Source: Leeia oryzae DSM 17879 (GTDB lineage: Bacteria > Pseudomonadota > Gammaproteobacteria > Burkholderiales > Leeiaceae). From it: 64,000 nucleotides of DNA. The DNA is taken from positions 62,001 through 126,000 of the forward strand of contig NZ_AQXU01000017.1 in assembly GCF_000376945.1 (NCBI RefSeq). The letters are read 5' to 3'. Below the pieces are notes generated by a model, which made no database searches, had not been told where the DNA came from, and saw nothing but the letters and a program-made list of their open reading frames with translations. Below, piece after piece: positions 53,612 to 63,684 of the stretch (position 1 is the stretch's first letter; each line of letters opens with the position of its first letter). The position numbers and the translations under genes are program-made.

Positions 53612-54876
53612 GCAGAGACCTCATCCATGGCGGCACGCAGCTGCTTTAGTCTGGCATCATCAAGCCGGACATGTCGTCCCAGTGGCAGGTTCATCATGCG
53701 GCTGGCGACTCGCTCACCAACCGGGCAACTGCCCTCTTGATAACCATGACCATGACTGCCCGTCGGGTGCACCACATGATTAAACCAGCTGCCCAGCTGG
53801 ATACCAGTCCGGGCCTTGATATGGGCCATGAAAGCCGGACGGGTCCAGCCACGCGCCACCGCCTGATCGGACAGCATGAATGGGAAGCGTAACAGCGTAT
53901 CTTCTGCGCCAATTGCCGGAATCTCGATAGCGGTGACCGCCGACAGTGCTGCCACGTACTGCCCTGCCTGTTGTCGCCGCAACGCTTCCGTCGTCGCATA
54001 ATCAGTCAGTTGTTGCACCCCCAGACAGGCCCCAAAAGGAGACATCGCCGAAGGATAACCCGTCGGCATTTGCCCGGCCAGCTCGGCTGCCGGCGTGGCA
54101 AACAATAAGCGCAGGCGACGCAAAATACCTTGCGACCATCGCCCCAATCTGGGCCAGCCACTGGCCCCCAGCAAATGCGTCTTGACGGTGGTCATTTGCC
54201 GGAATTGCGTCAATGCGCTCGGCGCAGGCAAAGGTGCAGCCTGCTGATCAAATTGTTCATAGCGGTGTTGCAAATCGGGACGATTGATGCGCAAAGCCCC
54301 CCCCATGCCGGTGGTGATGCATTTGGAAAACTCGAAGCTGTAAAAAGCTGCATCAGCCTGTTGCCCCAAGTCCGCCTGCCCCGCCTTTGCACTGGTCAGT
54401 GCATGTGCCATGTCTGCAACCAAGATGGCTTGGGGGTATCGTTCACGCAGCCGATCCAGGCGGGACATCATCTGGTCCGCTGCCCCTTGCATGCCGAAAT
54501 TGGCCGGCAAAACAATCATTTTGGTGTGTTCATCACATGCAGCCAACAACGCGTCAAAATCAAAATCCAGTGTCTGGGGGTCAATATCGACATAGCGCAC
54601 GTTAGCCCCCGCAAAATGCAAGGCATTCGGCACTACCACGCACGTGTAGGCAGGCAGGATGACCTGATCCTGCGCCGATAACCCGAGTGACTGGGTCAGC
54701 CGGTACAGCCCCATACGTGCCGCGCCAAACAGCCAGATGGCTGAAGCACTGCAACCCAGCGTTGTCGCGAGTGACGTACGGAAATATTGCAGCCAGTAGC
54801 TGCCGGTCCCCAACGGGAAGCGCACCACGGCACGGCACCACATCGACCAGTTAAGCGCACTGCATACCAGAGACAT
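53608..54876 (-). CDS. DegT-family aminotransferase-like protein of the glycan locus
   Basis: A 422-residue PLP fold-type I protein. PLP-site features are present: FGAARMGLYRLTQSLGL, VILPAYTCVVVPNALHFAGANVRYVDIDP, VADMAHAL and the Schiff-base Lys in SFEFSKCITTGMGGAL. It is clearly more diverged than the other two aminotransferases here, and longer at the N-terminus (about 30 hydrophobic/aromatic residues before the fold). An amino-sugar role in late glycan decoration is likely; the substrate cannot be named. It is embedded between a GT4 gene (4-base overlap) and an acyltransferase gene. Confidence 0.75.
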   Translation of the reverse strand: MSLVCSALNWSMWCRAVVRFPLGTGSYWLQYFRTSLATTLGCSASAIWLFGAARMGLYRLTQSLGLSAQDQVILPAYTCVVVPNALHFAGANVRYVDIDPQTLDFDFDALLAACDEHTKMIVLPANFGMQGAADQMMSRLDRLRERYPQAILVADMAHALTSAKAGQADLGQQADAAFYSFEFSKCITTGMGGALRINRPDLQHRYEQFDQQAAPLPAPSALTQFRQMTTVKTHLLGASGWPRLGRWSQGILRRLRLLFATPAAELAGQMPTGYPSAMSPFGACLGVQQLTDYATTEALRRQQAGQYVAALSAVTAIEIPAIGAEDTLLRFPFMLSDQAVARGWTRPAFMAHIKARTGIQLGSWFNHVVHPTGSHGHGYQEGSCPVGERVASRMMNLPLGRHVRLDDARLKQLRAAMDEVSA

Positions 54877-54878
54877 GT

Positions 54879-55466
54879 CTAGGCGCCTTTCTGTCCGTCA
54901 AGACGCTTTACCGGTCTGGCCGGGCTGCCTGCGTATAACCAGCCAGAAGCGAGCCGGCCTTTCACCACAGAGTTCGCAGCAACACACACGTTATTCTCCA
55001 GATGGCTACCGGGCAAAATCACGCTATGCGCACCAATAAACACGTTATTGCCGATCACCACATCTGCCCCGGTTTTGGCATCTATCATCAGGCCATCTGC
55101 AACAGGCTGGTTGCTGACGCAGAAAATGCTGCAATGAGGGCCAATTGCCACCTGGTTACCAATTTCCAGACGCTGATTTTCGACCAGCAGATAGCCACCT
55201 GGTGCAATATGCGTGCGCCTGCCCAGGCTCACCTGCCCGCCAGGGGTCGACATGACCTTCACCCCCTGATACAGGATGGCCCGTTCTGCCAGCGACACCG
55301 TCATGGGTGCCAGCAGGTAAACACCCGGTTCGATCACCGCTTGCGGTGCCAGCGATGCCCCCAGCAACTGCCAATAACACGATGCAGCGCGCTGACGCAG
55401 TCGCCAGCATAAGCGCAATAGCTTCCAGACCAGTTGCTGACGCATTGTCATCGGATTATCCGCCAT
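54879..55466 (-). CDS. Hexapeptide-repeat acyltransferase
   Basis: A 195-residue left-handed beta-helix acyltransferase of the WcaF/maltose O-acetyltransferase group. Hexapeptide repeats run from about residue 40 to 175 (IEPGVYLLAPMTVSL, IGNQVAIGPHCSIFC, VVIGNNVFIGAHSVILPGSHLENNVCVAANSVVKG). The conserved catalytic His is in IGAHSVI. It probably acetylates a sugar of the glycan or a nucleotide-sugar. Overlaps wzx by 11 bases. Confidence 0.82.
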   Translation of the reverse strand: MADNPMTMRQQLVWKLLRLCWRLRQRAASCYWQLLGASLAPQAVIEPGVYLLAPMTVSLAERAILYQGVKVMSTPGGQVSLGRRTHIAPGGYLLVENQRLEIGNQVAIGPHCSIFCVSNQPVADGLMIDAKTGADVVIGNNVFIGAHSVILPGSHLENNVCVAANSVVKGRLASGWLYAGSPARPVKRLDGQKGA

Positions 55467-56748
55467 GCGTCACTCCGTCCTCTAATCTGGCCTTGTCGTC
55501 TTTGGCAATTGCTCGCCACATCCAGCCAAGATAGCCGATGAAATACAGCATCATGAAGGCAGAAACGAGGGCCAGACCCTGCTCGACTGACGGCAACACG
55601 GTGACACCCAGCCATAGGCCGGAAAGGTAAGCGGCGATCCCGATCACCGCAAAAGAAAACGAAGCTTTTTGCTTGCCAAGCACCAAAGGAAGCGACGCCA
55701 GCGGCGAGGCCACAAAATACAGCAACATGTAAGGTGCCAGCCATTGGGAGTAGCGCCCTGCCTCCGCCCAGCGACTACCAAAGACATGTACAAATAGCCA
55801 TTCCCCGCCAATCAGCAAGATCAGTGTCGGGACAATGGCAACTGCAAATAGCAAGGCCAGCATGCGCTTGAACAAGGGTAGCAATGCCTGGTGCTGATGT
55901 CGTGTTTCTGCCATGCGCTGGTACAGTACCTGGCCCACTACGCCACCCACCAGCCCGACCGGGGTTTTCAGCACCCGGATGGTCAAGCCATAAAAACCCA
56001 GTGCTTCGTGGCTGCCATAATGCGCCAGCAGCCATAAGGCACCTGTTTCCTGGCCGGCCGTGACAAACGCATGCATGGAGTTGATTGTCGGAAACGATTT
56101 GTACTCCCGGGCCAGCACCTTCATGCGCTGCCAGGAAACCTGTCGGAGACTGGCAAACCCGGTCACCAGATGACGCCAGCCCAGCATCAGGGTTGATAGC
56201 AACTGACCAGCCACCTGACCAAAGATCAAGCCTTCTTCGCCAGCCTTCAGCAACCCGCCGCTTACTTGAACTGCCACCATGCCGCCACTTTGTACAAACC
56301 GGGACCCCGCCAGTACTCGGTCTTGCCGCTGCCGGTTGGCCCAGTTGGTCAAGGCCTGGCTAAACCCGGCCAGCATCACGGTAACTCCCAATAGCGGCAG
56401 CCAGGTGCCAATTTCCGGATGCCCCAGAAAATGTGCAATCGGCTGGCCAAACAGTAGTGATACCGGCAACAAAAGCACCGCCCACAGCACCGATACCATC
56501 AGCGACAAGGCCAGCAAATGGGCGGCATCCCGTTCTTCTTTGGGCAACACAATGGCCAGTTCGTAGCGACCCGTCGCCACCACGGCCAGATTGCTCATCA
56601 GACCGCTGTAGAAGGCAAACAGGCCAAAGTCATCCGGTGCATACATGCGGGTCAGCAAAGGCGCGGCCAGCAGCGGCAATGCCTGTGCCAGCGTAGCCCC
56701 TGTCAGCAGAGTCAGAATGCTTTTGAAGAAATGCCGCTCAGAAGACAC
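55456..56748 (-). CDS. wzx: Wzx-type oligosaccharide flippase
   Basis: A 430-residue MOP-superfamily membrane protein with about 12 predicted helices. FFKSILTLLTGATLAQALPLLAAPLLTRMYAPDDFGLFAFYSG is the usual Wzx/RfbX N-terminus. It flips undecaprenyl-diphosphate-linked glycans across the inner membrane. It is the only transporter in the locus; no ABC-type Wzm/Wzt pair and no Wzy-like polymerase is present in the window. Confidence 0.88.
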   Translation of the reverse strand: MSSERHFFKSILTLLTGATLAQALPLLAAPLLTRMYAPDDFGLFAFYSGLMSNLAVVATGRYELAIVLPKEERDAAHLLALSLMVSVLWAVLLLPVSLLFGQPIAHFLGHPEIGTWLPLLGVTVMLAGFSQALTNWANRQRQDRVLAGSRFVQSGGMVAVQVSGGLLKAGEEGLIFGQVAGQLLSTLMLGWRHLVTGFASLRQVSWQRMKVLAREYKSFPTINSMHAFVTAGQETGALWLLAHYGSHEALGFYGLTIRVLKTPVGLVGGVVGQVLYQRMAETRHQHQALLPLFKRMLALLFAVAIVPTLILLIGGEWLFVHVFGSRWAEAGRYSQWLAPYMLLYFVASPLASLPLVLGKQKASFSFAVIGIAAYLSGLWLGVTVLPSVEQGLALVSAFMMLYFIGYLGWMWRAIAKDDKARLEDGVTHGG

Positions 56749-56756
56749 GGTTGCCC

Positions 56757-57848
56757 TTAAGCGATGGCTGCAGTTAATGCAGAAATGACTTTATCCTGGG
56801 TCGCATTGTCCAGAAACGGATGCATCGGCAAACTCATCACACGCTGGCCAGCAGCCTCGGCAATCGGGAAGCTGCCGACGCCCTGTCCCAGGCTGGCAAA
56901 TGCCGGTTGCAAATGCAGCGGGATCGGATAATGAACCGCTGTCGGTACCCCCGCAGCTTTCAGCTTGGCTTGCACGTCATCGCGGTTATCCACCTCGACC
57001 GTATATTGGGCATACACGCTGGTAGAACCTTCAGCCAGATGCGGTGTACGCACCACCCCCTGCAATAACTGGCTATAACGTGCACCGATCCGTTCCCGCG
57101 CCGCCACTTCATCCACAAAGGTTTCCAGCTTGGCCAGCAAAATGGCCGCCTGCAGGGTATCCAGACGTCCGTTCAGGCCAATCACCGGATGATGATAACG
57201 ACGGTCCTGACCATGAATACGGATTTCGCGCATTTTCTTGGCCAGCGTATCGTCATTGGTAAAGCAGGCACCGCCATCGCCGTAACAGCCCAACGGCTTG
57301 GACGGGAAGAAGCTGGTCGTCGCAATGGTCGACAGACCACATGACTTGCGCCCCTTGTATGATGCCCCAAAGCTTTGCGCACCATCTTCCACCACTACCA
57401 GTCCATGCTTGTCAGCGATGGCATTGATTGCATCAAAATCAGCACACTGCCCATACAGGCTCACGGGCATGATCGCGCGGGTTTTTGGCGTAATCGCCGC
57501 TTCAATCAGCGCCGGGTCGAGGTTGTAGGTCTCAGGATCGATGTCGACAAAAACCGGGGTGGCCCCAACCAGCGCAATCATCTCGCCCGTGGCAATAAAG
57601 GTAAACGGGGTGGTGATCACCTCGTCCCCCGGTCCGATACCGAGCGCCATCAAGGCAATCATCAGGGCTGTTGTACCATCGGCCACCCCGATACAATGCT
57701 TGACACCCACATAGTCCGCCAGCTTGACCTCCAGCTCAGCCACTTCGGGTCCCATGATGTATTGACCATGGTTTAACACCGCATGAATGCGGGTATCAAT
57801 GGCGGATTTGCTATGCTGGTACTGCGACTTTAAATCGATAAAATCCAT
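56757..57848 (-). CDS. wbpE: UDP-2-acetamido-2-deoxy-3-oxo-glucuronate aminotransferase (WbpE)
   Basis: A 363-residue PLP aminotransferase that converts the 3-keto sugar acid made by WbpB to UDP-GlcNAc3NA with glutamate. DFIDLKSQYQHSKSAIDTRIHAVLNHGQYIMGPEV, VSLYGQCADFDAINAIADKHGL, SFFPSKPLGCYGDGGACFTND (Schiff-base Lys) and RRYHHPVIGLNGRLDTLQAAILL are near those of Pseudomonas aeruginosa WbpE and Bordetella WlbC. It is next to wbpD and close to wbpA/wbpB, which completes the pathway. Confidence 0.92.
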   Translation of the reverse strand: MDFIDLKSQYQHSKSAIDTRIHAVLNHGQYIMGPEVAELEVKLADYVGVKHCIGVADGTTALMIALMALGIGPGDEVITTPFTFIATGEMIALVGATPVFVDIDPETYNLDPALIEAAITPKTRAIMPVSLYGQCADFDAINAIADKHGLVVVEDGAQSFGASYKGRKSCGLSTIATTSFFPSKPLGCYGDGGACFTNDDTLAKKMREIRIHGQDRRYHHPVIGLNGRLDTLQAAILLAKLETFVDEVAARERIGARYSQLLQGVVRTPHLAEGSTSVYAQYTVEVDNRDDVQAKLKAAGVPTAVHYPIPLHLQPAFASLGQGVGSFPIAEAAGQRVMSLPMHPFLDNATQDKVISALTAAIA

Positions 57849-57910
57849 GATGTTTCAAGGCTTTCTGCAATATATTCTGTCTGTTTTTTAAGCTGATTCA
57901 TGTCAGCAGG

Positions 57911-58483
57911 CTAGTCGGCGACGCGCTGGCAGCTGTTGTCATGAATATCATAACGGCTCTGGCAATGGGCACAGGTCACCCGACCAGAGCCCGCTGGCAA
58001 TTTCTCGCCGCACTCGCACATCCAGCCAATCCGTTGGGCTGGCGTCCCTACCATCAGCGCGTAAGGCACCACATCCTTGGTTACCACCGCTCCGGCACCG
58101 ATAAACGCATAGGCACCGATTTCATGACCGCACACCACGGTGGCATTGGCGCCAATGGTTGCACCTTTGCGTACGACGGTGCGACGGTATTCATTCTTGC
58201 GTGAGACATGGCTGCGCGGATTGTGCACATTGGTAAAGACCATGCTCGGTCCGCAAAACACATCGTCTTCCAGCGTCACGGCATCATAAATCGAGACATT
58301 GTTCTGGACTTTGACGTTATTGCCGATCTCGACATCGTTACCCACAAATACATTTTGGCCAAAGGAGCAGCGCTCGCCAATGCGAGCCTGACCACAAATA
58401 TGCACCCAGTGCCAGATGCGCGTATCGGCACCAATCTGTGCACCTTCATCAACAATGGCGGTGGGATGAACGGAGAAACTCAT
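57911..58483 (-). CDS. wbpD: UDP-GlcNAc3NA N-acetyltransferase (WbpD)
   Basis: A 190-residue hexapeptide acetyltransferase: [58 protein letters not shown] and [26 protein letters not shown], the last being the WbpD/WlbB signature. It acetylates the 3-amino group to give UDP-GlcNAc3NAcA. The C-terminus carries a CxC ... CAHC Cys cluster (MCECGEKL ... [12 protein letters not shown]) that may be a small zinc-binding tail. Gap of 62 bases to wbpE. Confidence 0.92.
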   Translation of the reverse strand: MSFSVHPTAIVDEGAQIGADTRIWHWVHICGQARIGERCSFGQNVFVGNDVEIGNNVKVQNNVSIYDAVTLEDDVFCGPSMVFTNVHNPRSHVSRKNEYRRTVVRKGATIGANATVVCGHEIGAYAFIGAGAVVTKDVVPYALMVGTPAQRIGWMCECGEKLPAGSGRVTCAHCQSRYDIHDNSCQRVAD

Positions 58484-58493
58484 ATCATTAAAC

Positions 58494-59648
58494 TCACTTA
58501 TTCTTCAAAATGTCCGGCGACAATCCCGGATTCATGCTGTTTTTGCTTGTCAGCAGATGAGCAGTCACCCGCCGCCCCCAGCCCGGACTTGGTACTTCCA
58601 GATAGCGGTGCAACAGTGTCGCCATGGTCAATGCCAGTGCTGCGCTGAGAGCAATTGCTAACAGCGCTGGCACCCCAACCAGGATCAAGGCACGGATCGC
58701 CACATACCCCAGCACGGCATGTACGCAATAGAGCGGATAACTCACATCCGCCAGCTTGCGGGTGATGCGGTTCAGCTCGATCTTGTCGCGCAACCGATAT
58801 GCCAGCACAAAAGCCGTAAAGGCCAGTGCATAGCTGCCCACCAGACTTGGCGGAAACTCAAGCCAGCGAATCAGTATCCAGAAGTACATCCCGGTTCCCA
58901 GCGTGATCCAGACAATGGCTTCCATCGTCTGCATGGTCCGCTTGAACAGCCAGTGAAACACAATGCCAATCGAAGCAAACAGCAGATACGCCAAGGTCGG
59001 ATACACCGCGACGCCCTTCCAGACGCAGGCGCCAGCTGCCAGAAACAGGCCTAGCGGCATCAGTAACACCCAGCGACTGCCGCTTTTTAACCAGGGCGCA
59101 AACAAGAACGCCAGCGCGTAGAATTTCATTTCCACATCCAGCGTCCAGACAACCCCGTCGATATTCGCCCCGCCCAGCAGGTCGCGTGGCCCCGGCAACA
59201 GGTGCAGCCCGACATCCTTGAGCGTATACGGGAACGTGTGTCCGGAATACCAGGCTACCAGCGCTACCAGACCGCAGGACACCACAAAACCACCCCAGTA
59301 GGTCGGCAGAATACGAAAACACCGGCTGATCACAAAGCTGGCACGTGTGGTATCGGGCCGAAACGAATAGGGCAGGACAAAGCCACTCAGCAAGAATAAG
59401 GCTCCTACCGCAATGGCCCCCAGATTAAACGGTAGCCAGGCCAAGAAAGCCTGATGTCCAGGAAAAGCCTCGGCCCCGACCGGCATTACCGGCATGCCCG
59501 TCAAATCCGCCACCCTGGCTGGCCGCTGCCAGAACATCAGCAGGTAATGAAATACCAGCACTGAAATGGCAGAAAGCCCTCGCAACAAATGTGCGAAGGC
59601 TACCGGATCATGCTTTTGCGCGGATGCGGCTTGGCTCATTGAGGACAA
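58494..59648 (-). CDS. Acyltransferase 3 family (OafA-like) membrane protein
   Basis: A 384-residue integral-membrane acyltransferase with about ten helices. The family motif region [23 protein letters not shown] includes the conserved Arg-x-x-x-x-His pattern (R...H), and [13 protein letters not shown] contains the ExxFY element. It likely O-acetylates the lipid-linked glycan from acetyl-CoA. It sits between wbpD and wbpB with gaps of 10 and 16 bases, interrupting the otherwise contiguous wbp genes. An ATG nine bases further in is an alternative start. Confidence 0.85.
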   Translation of the reverse strand: MSSMSQAASAQKHDPVAFAHLLRGLSAISVLVFHYLLMFWQRPARVADLTGMPVMPVGAEAFPGHQAFLAWLPFNLGAIAVGALFLLSGFVLPYSFRPDTTRASFVISRCFRILPTYWGGFVVSCGLVALVAWYSGHTFPYTLKDVGLHLLPGPRDLLGGANIDGVVWTLDVEMKFYALAFLFAPWLKSGSRWVLLMPLGLFLAAGACVWKGVAVYPTLAYLLFASIGIVFHWLFKRTMQTMEAIVWITLGTGMYFWILIRWLEFPPSLVGSYALAFTAFVLAYRLRDKIELNRITRKLADVSYPLYCVHAVLGYVAIRALILVGVPALLAIALSAALALTMATLLHRYLEVPSPGWGRRVTAHLLTSKNSMNPGLSPDILKNK

Positions 59649-59664
59649 TCAGTCAAAAGTAGCA

Positions 59665-60726
59665 TCAATAATCGAGTGGCAGGCTAACACGTTTGCCATC
59701 TCTGGCAGACAGATAAGTGGCAATCAGCAATTCCAGCGATTTCAGACCTTCACGACCATCCGTTTCCGGCGTAGCCTTGCCCTGCATGACTTCGATCACG
59801 TTGTTGTAATACAGCGGATGCCCAAAACCGTACACGCTGGTGGTCTGATAACTGGCTTCCTTGACGGACACGTCTTCCGGACGCTTGTCGGCAAACTCCC
59901 AATGCTGGATCTCGTTCACGGCGACCCCACCTACCCGCACGGTCCCTTTTTCACCGATGATGGTAATAGAACCTTCGAGGTTTTTAGGGTACGTCAGCAT
60001 GGTCACGTTCATGGAGCCCAAGGCACCACTGCGCCATTTGATGCTGATCACACCCGTATCTTCTACTTCGATATCGCGTTCCAGAGTCGCCGTGTAGGCT
60101 TGCACGCTTTCCACCGGGCCAATCAGCCAGTCCAGCAAGTCCACATAGTGGCTCGCCTGGTTCATGAAGGCGCCACCATCAAACTCCCAGGTACCACGCC
60201 ATGCGGCGGTATCGTAATAGGCTTGCGGACGTGTCCAGAATACGTTCACGTTGACCATGTAGATACGACCAAACCGCTTTTCTTCCACGGCCTTTTTCAA
60301 CAGTTGCAAGGTAGCATTGCGACGATTCTGTTTGACCACAAACAGGCGTACATTGGCCTTGTCGCATGCTTCTACCATGCGTTGGCCATCGTGCCAGCGG
60401 GTCGCCATCGGTTTTTCCGTCATCACGTGCAAACCGGCACCGGCAATCTGGATCGCCTGATTCGGATGCAAGCCGCTAGGGGTGGTCAGCACCACAACGT
60501 CGGCAGTGGTATTCTCCAGCAGCGCATCCAGTGATGAGTGACCTTTGGCACCGGTCCGCTCTACGGCTGCCGTCAATGCCACCGGATCAATGTCACAGAC
60601 ATCCACAATTTCCACGCGGTCAGCGTGGCTTTCCATGGCAGCAAAATGGTTCTGGGCAATACGGCCGCAGCCTACAAGGGCAAAACGGATTTTACGATCG
60701 GTAATCGCAGGGGGAAAATTTTGCAT
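59665..60726 (-). CDS. wbpB: UDP-N-acetylglucosaminuronate 3-dehydrogenase (WbpB)
   Basis: A 353-residue Gfo/Idh/MocA oxidoreductase. The Rossmann motif ALVGCGRIAQNHFAAM is followed by TPSGLHPNQAIQIAGAGLHVMTEKPMATRW (catalytic Lys in EKP) and VFWTRPQAYYDTAAWRGTWEFDGGAFMNQASHYVDLLDWLIG (catalytic His), matching WbpB/WlbA. It oxidises C3 of UDP-GlcNAcA with NAD held in the enzyme and recycled by 2-oxoglutarate. It starts 13 bases after wbpA. Confidence 0.93.
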   Translation of the reverse strand: MQNFPPAITDRKIRFALVGCGRIAQNHFAAMESHADRVEIVDVCDIDPVALTAAVERTGAKGHSSLDALLENTTADVVVLTTPSGLHPNQAIQIAGAGLHVMTEKPMATRWHDGQRMVEACDKANVRLFVVKQNRRNATLQLLKKAVEEKRFGRIYMVNVNVFWTRPQAYYDTAAWRGTWEFDGGAFMNQASHYVDLLDWLIGPVESVQAYTATLERDIEVEDTGVISIKWRSGALGSMNVTMLTYPKNLEGSITIIGEKGTVRVGGVAVNEIQHWEFADKRPEDVSVKEASYQTTSVYGFGHPLYYNNVIEVMQGKATPETDGREGLKSLELLIATYLSARDGKRVSLPLDY

Positions 60727-60739
60727 CTGTCACGTATCC

Positions 60740-62044
60740 TTAGGCTTTTACCAGATGATCAAATGGCTGCTGATAGCGACCACGACTGTCGACAATCAGC
60801 TTGGCGTTCTGTTTGATCAGCTCATAGTCAAAACGATCATGGTCTGTTGCCAGCAGAACGCAATCATAACTGGCCAGCGACTCGGCAGTCAGCGCTACGC
60901 TCGACAGATCAAAATGGTGCTCACGCATTTTCGGGAATACCGGCACATGCGGATCACTGTACGCCACCTCGGCGCCCAGATCGCGCAGCTTTTCCATCAG
61001 GAAGACAGAAGGAGACTCACGCATGTCATCCACGTTCTTCTTGTAGGCAATCCCCAGCACCAGCACCTTGCTGCCGTTAATGGATTTCTTGCGGGTATTG
61101 AGAGCAGCGGCTACCTTGCCCACGACCCAGTCCGGCATGCCGGAGTTGACTTCACCAGCCAGCTCGATAAAGCGGGTATGCAAACCATACTCACGCGCTT
61201 TCCAGGTCAGGTAGAACGGGTCGATCGGAATACAGTGACCACCCAGCCCCGGGCCAGGGTAATACGGCACAAAACCAAATGGCTTAGTGGCCGCAGCACG
61301 AATCACTTCAAAAATGTCGATGTTCATTTTGTCGGCCACGATCTTCATCTCGTTGACCAGGCCAATGTTTACCGCACGGTGAATGTTTTCCAGCAGTTTG
61401 GTCATCTCGGCTGCGCGGGTGCTGCTCACCGGCACGACTTTGTCGATCACGGCGCTATACAGGGCCACACCGGTTTCCAGACACGCCGGGGTTACCCCGC
61501 CACACACCTTGGGAATGGTACGGGTCGTAAAGTTCGGGTTACCCGGGTCTTCGCGCTCTGGCGAAAAGACCAGAAACACATCCTCGCCCACCTTGAAACC
61601 GCGTGATTCGATGCGAGGCAATAGTTCTTCATCGGTAGTGCCAGGGTAAGTGGTGGACTCCAGAGATACCAGATGTCCCTTGCGCAGATAAGGCACCAGG
61701 GCATCGATCGTATTCAGCACATAGGACAAATCCGGTTCACGATATTTGTTCAGCGGGGTCGGTACACACAAAATCAGGGTATCAGCCTCACCGGCACGGC
61801 TAAAGTCGGTGGTCGCTTCAAAACCTTGCTGGCGTGCAGAGGCGATCGAGTCTGCAGAAATGTGCTCGATATAAGACCGGCCGGCCATCAAGGCATCTAC
61901 TTTGCTGGTATCAATATCGAACCCCAGTACCTTGTAGCCAACCTCGGCAAAGCGCAACATCAAAGGCAAGCCGACATATCCAAGGCCGACGATGCCGATA
62001 CGGGCATCTTTACTGGCAATTTTATCTAGCAAGGATTGCTTCAT
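60740..62044 (-). CDS. wbpA: UDP-N-acetylglucosamine 6-dehydrogenase (WbpA)
   Basis: A 434-residue UDP-sugar dehydrogenase that converts UDP-GlcNAc to UDP-GlcNAcA in two NAD-dependent oxidations. [29 protein letters not shown] binds NAD. The catalytic Cys is in [18 protein letters not shown], and [22 protein letters not shown] is the family signature. It is the first gene of the locus, 122 bases after gltX on the same strand. That gap has only a weak promoter (TTAAGT-N17-AATAAT), so some read-through from gltX is possible. Confidence 0.93.
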   Translation of the reverse strand: MKQSLLDKIASKDARIGIVGLGYVGLPLMLRFAEVGYKVLGFDIDTSKVDALMAGRSYIEHISADSIASARQQGFEATTDFSRAGEADTLILCVPTPLNKYREPDLSYVLNTIDALVPYLRKGHLVSLESTTYPGTTDEELLPRIESRGFKVGEDVFLVFSPEREDPGNPNFTTRTIPKVCGGVTPACLETGVALYSAVIDKVVPVSSTRAAEMTKLLENIHRAVNIGLVNEMKIVADKMNIDIFEVIRAAATKPFGFVPYYPGPGLGGHCIPIDPFYLTWKAREYGLHTRFIELAGEVNSGMPDWVVGKVAAALNTRKKSINGSKVLVLGIAYKKNVDDMRESPSVFLMEKLRDLGAEVAYSDPHVPVFPKMREHHFDLSSVALTAESLASYDCVLLATDHDRFDYELIKQNAKLIVDSRGRYQQPFDHLVKA

Positions 62045-62166
62045 TTTTCATTTTCTCTGTAGGTCACAGCGCTAACGCTGCCAACATGTCACATTATTCG
62101 GGCATCAAATCAGATACTTAACGCCTGCCACCCGATCCGGATGACAGGCAGTGGCAAATATCCGGG

Positions 62167-63576
62167 TCAGCTACCCAGTCTTTGCAAGACCAGTTCTTTT
62201 GGCAACGCGGCCAGAACGGCATCTATACTCGGCGTTTGGGTTGTGCCGCACACAAGTGCACGCACAGGCATCGCTACCTGCGGGAATTTCAGTCCGGACT
62301 CGCCCACCACAGCCTTCATGGTGGCGGCAATCGCTTCTTTGCTCCAGTCAGTCACTGACAGTTTTTCAGCCAGCGCTCCCAACCATGGCTGAACCGCTTC
62401 AGTCACATGCTGCGTCACCAGCTCGGCCGGTGCAGCCACAGGAACAAAGAAGAATTTGACTGCCTCAGCCAGATCCTTGACGGTTTCCGCACGGTCTTTA
62501 TACAGGGCAACGGCCGATTCAAGACGGGCTGCATCCACATCCGTCACACCGGCTGCGGACAAGAATGGCAGTGCCAACGCGGCCAGGCGAGAAGCCTCAG
62601 ACTGCTTCATGTAGTGCGCATTCACCCATTTCAGCTTTTGCAAATCAAACCGTGAAGGCGAGCCACTGACATTACGGGTATCAAACCACTCGATAAACTG
62701 GGCGCGGGTAAACAACTCGTCGTCACCATGCCCCCAGCCCAAACGGGCCAGGTAGTTCAACAAGGCTTCCGGCAAAATGCCCATTTCCTGATACTGCATC
62801 ACGGAAACCGCGTCGAAACGCTTGCTCATTTTCTGGCCGTCTTCACGCAGAATCATCGGTACGTGGCCATACTGTGGCAGCGGCGCATTCAGGGCCAGCA
62901 GAATATTGATCTGGCGAGGGGTGTTGTTTACATGATCATCACCGCGAATGACCTGGGTAATGCCCATATCCCAGTCATCCACCACCACGCAGAAGTTGTA
63001 TGTAGGGGTACCGTCAGGACGGGCAATGATCAGGTCATCCAGCTCTTCGTTACTGAACTCGATACGCCCCTTGACCATGTCATCCCAACCTACCACACCA
63101 GTCAACGGGGTTTTAAACCGGATCACCGGCTCAACACCCGCAGGCACGGCCGGCAACACTTTGCCAGCCTCAGGACGCCAGCGCCGGTCATACCGCGGTT
63201 TCTCGCCACGCGCTTCCTGCTCGGCACGCATGGTCTCGAGTTCTTCCTTACTGCAGTAACAGTAATACGCCGTCCCGGCTTCCAGCATCCCTGCCAGCAC
63301 TTCCTTGTAGCGTTCCATTCGTTGCATCTGGAAGAACGGACCTTCATCATATTCCAGGTCCAGCCACTCCATCGCGTCAAAAATGGCTTTCACAGACGCT
63401 GGCGTGGAGCGTTCAAGATCCGTATCCTCAACACGCAAGATGAATTTGCCGCCGTGATGACGTGCGTAAGCATAGGAAAACAGCGCAGTACGTGCGCCGC
63501 CGATATGAAGAAAACCGGTAGGACTTGGTGCAAAACGGGTACGAACACCAGACGAAACAGCAGCCTGAACAGACAT
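62167..63576 (-). CDS. gltX: Glutamyl-tRNA synthetase
   Basis: A 469-residue class I aminoacyl-tRNA synthetase. [22 protein letters not shown] includes the HIGH-type signature (HIGG), and KMSKR is the second ATP-binding motif. DIRGDD-like [17 protein letters not shown] is also present. ATG 63576 is chosen; in-frame upstream codons would add a segment unlike the family. The Cys pair in [11 protein letters not shown] is of the zinc-finger remnant type. It is divergent from ftsK. Confidence 0.95.
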   Translation of the reverse strand: MSVQAAVSSGVRTRFAPSPTGFLHIGGARTALFSYAYARHHGGKFILRVEDTDLERSTPASVKAIFDAMEWLDLEYDEGPFFQMQRMERYKEVLAGMLEAGTAYYCYCSKEELETMRAEQEARGEKPRYDRRWRPEAGKVLPAVPAGVEPVIRFKTPLTGVVGWDDMVKGRIEFSNEELDDLIIARPDGTPTYNFCVVVDDWDMGITQVIRGDDHVNNTPRQINILLALNAPLPQYGHVPMILREDGQKMSKRFDAVSVMQYQEMGILPEALLNYLARLGWGHGDDELFTRAQFIEWFDTRNVSGSPSRFDLQKLKWVNAHYMKQSEASRLAALALPFLSAAGVTDVDAARLESAVALYKDRAETVKDLAEAVKFFFVPVAAPAELVTQHVTEAVQPWLGALAEKLSVTDWSKEAIAATMKAVVGESGLKFPQVAMPVRALVCGTTQTPSIDAVLAALPKELVLQRLGS

Positions 63577-63684
63577 GTCAATCACTCGATTCTGTAAATT
63601 GATATTAAACCTAATCGCGTATTTTACGTCATAGCCATGCCTTCCGGCTATAATCACGAAATCATTACATGACATAAACCCACA

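Noticed and set aside
60545-61606. 353-codon frame antisense to wbpB/wbpA
   Set aside because: Overlaps two well-supported genes; composition is that of a complementary-strand artefact.
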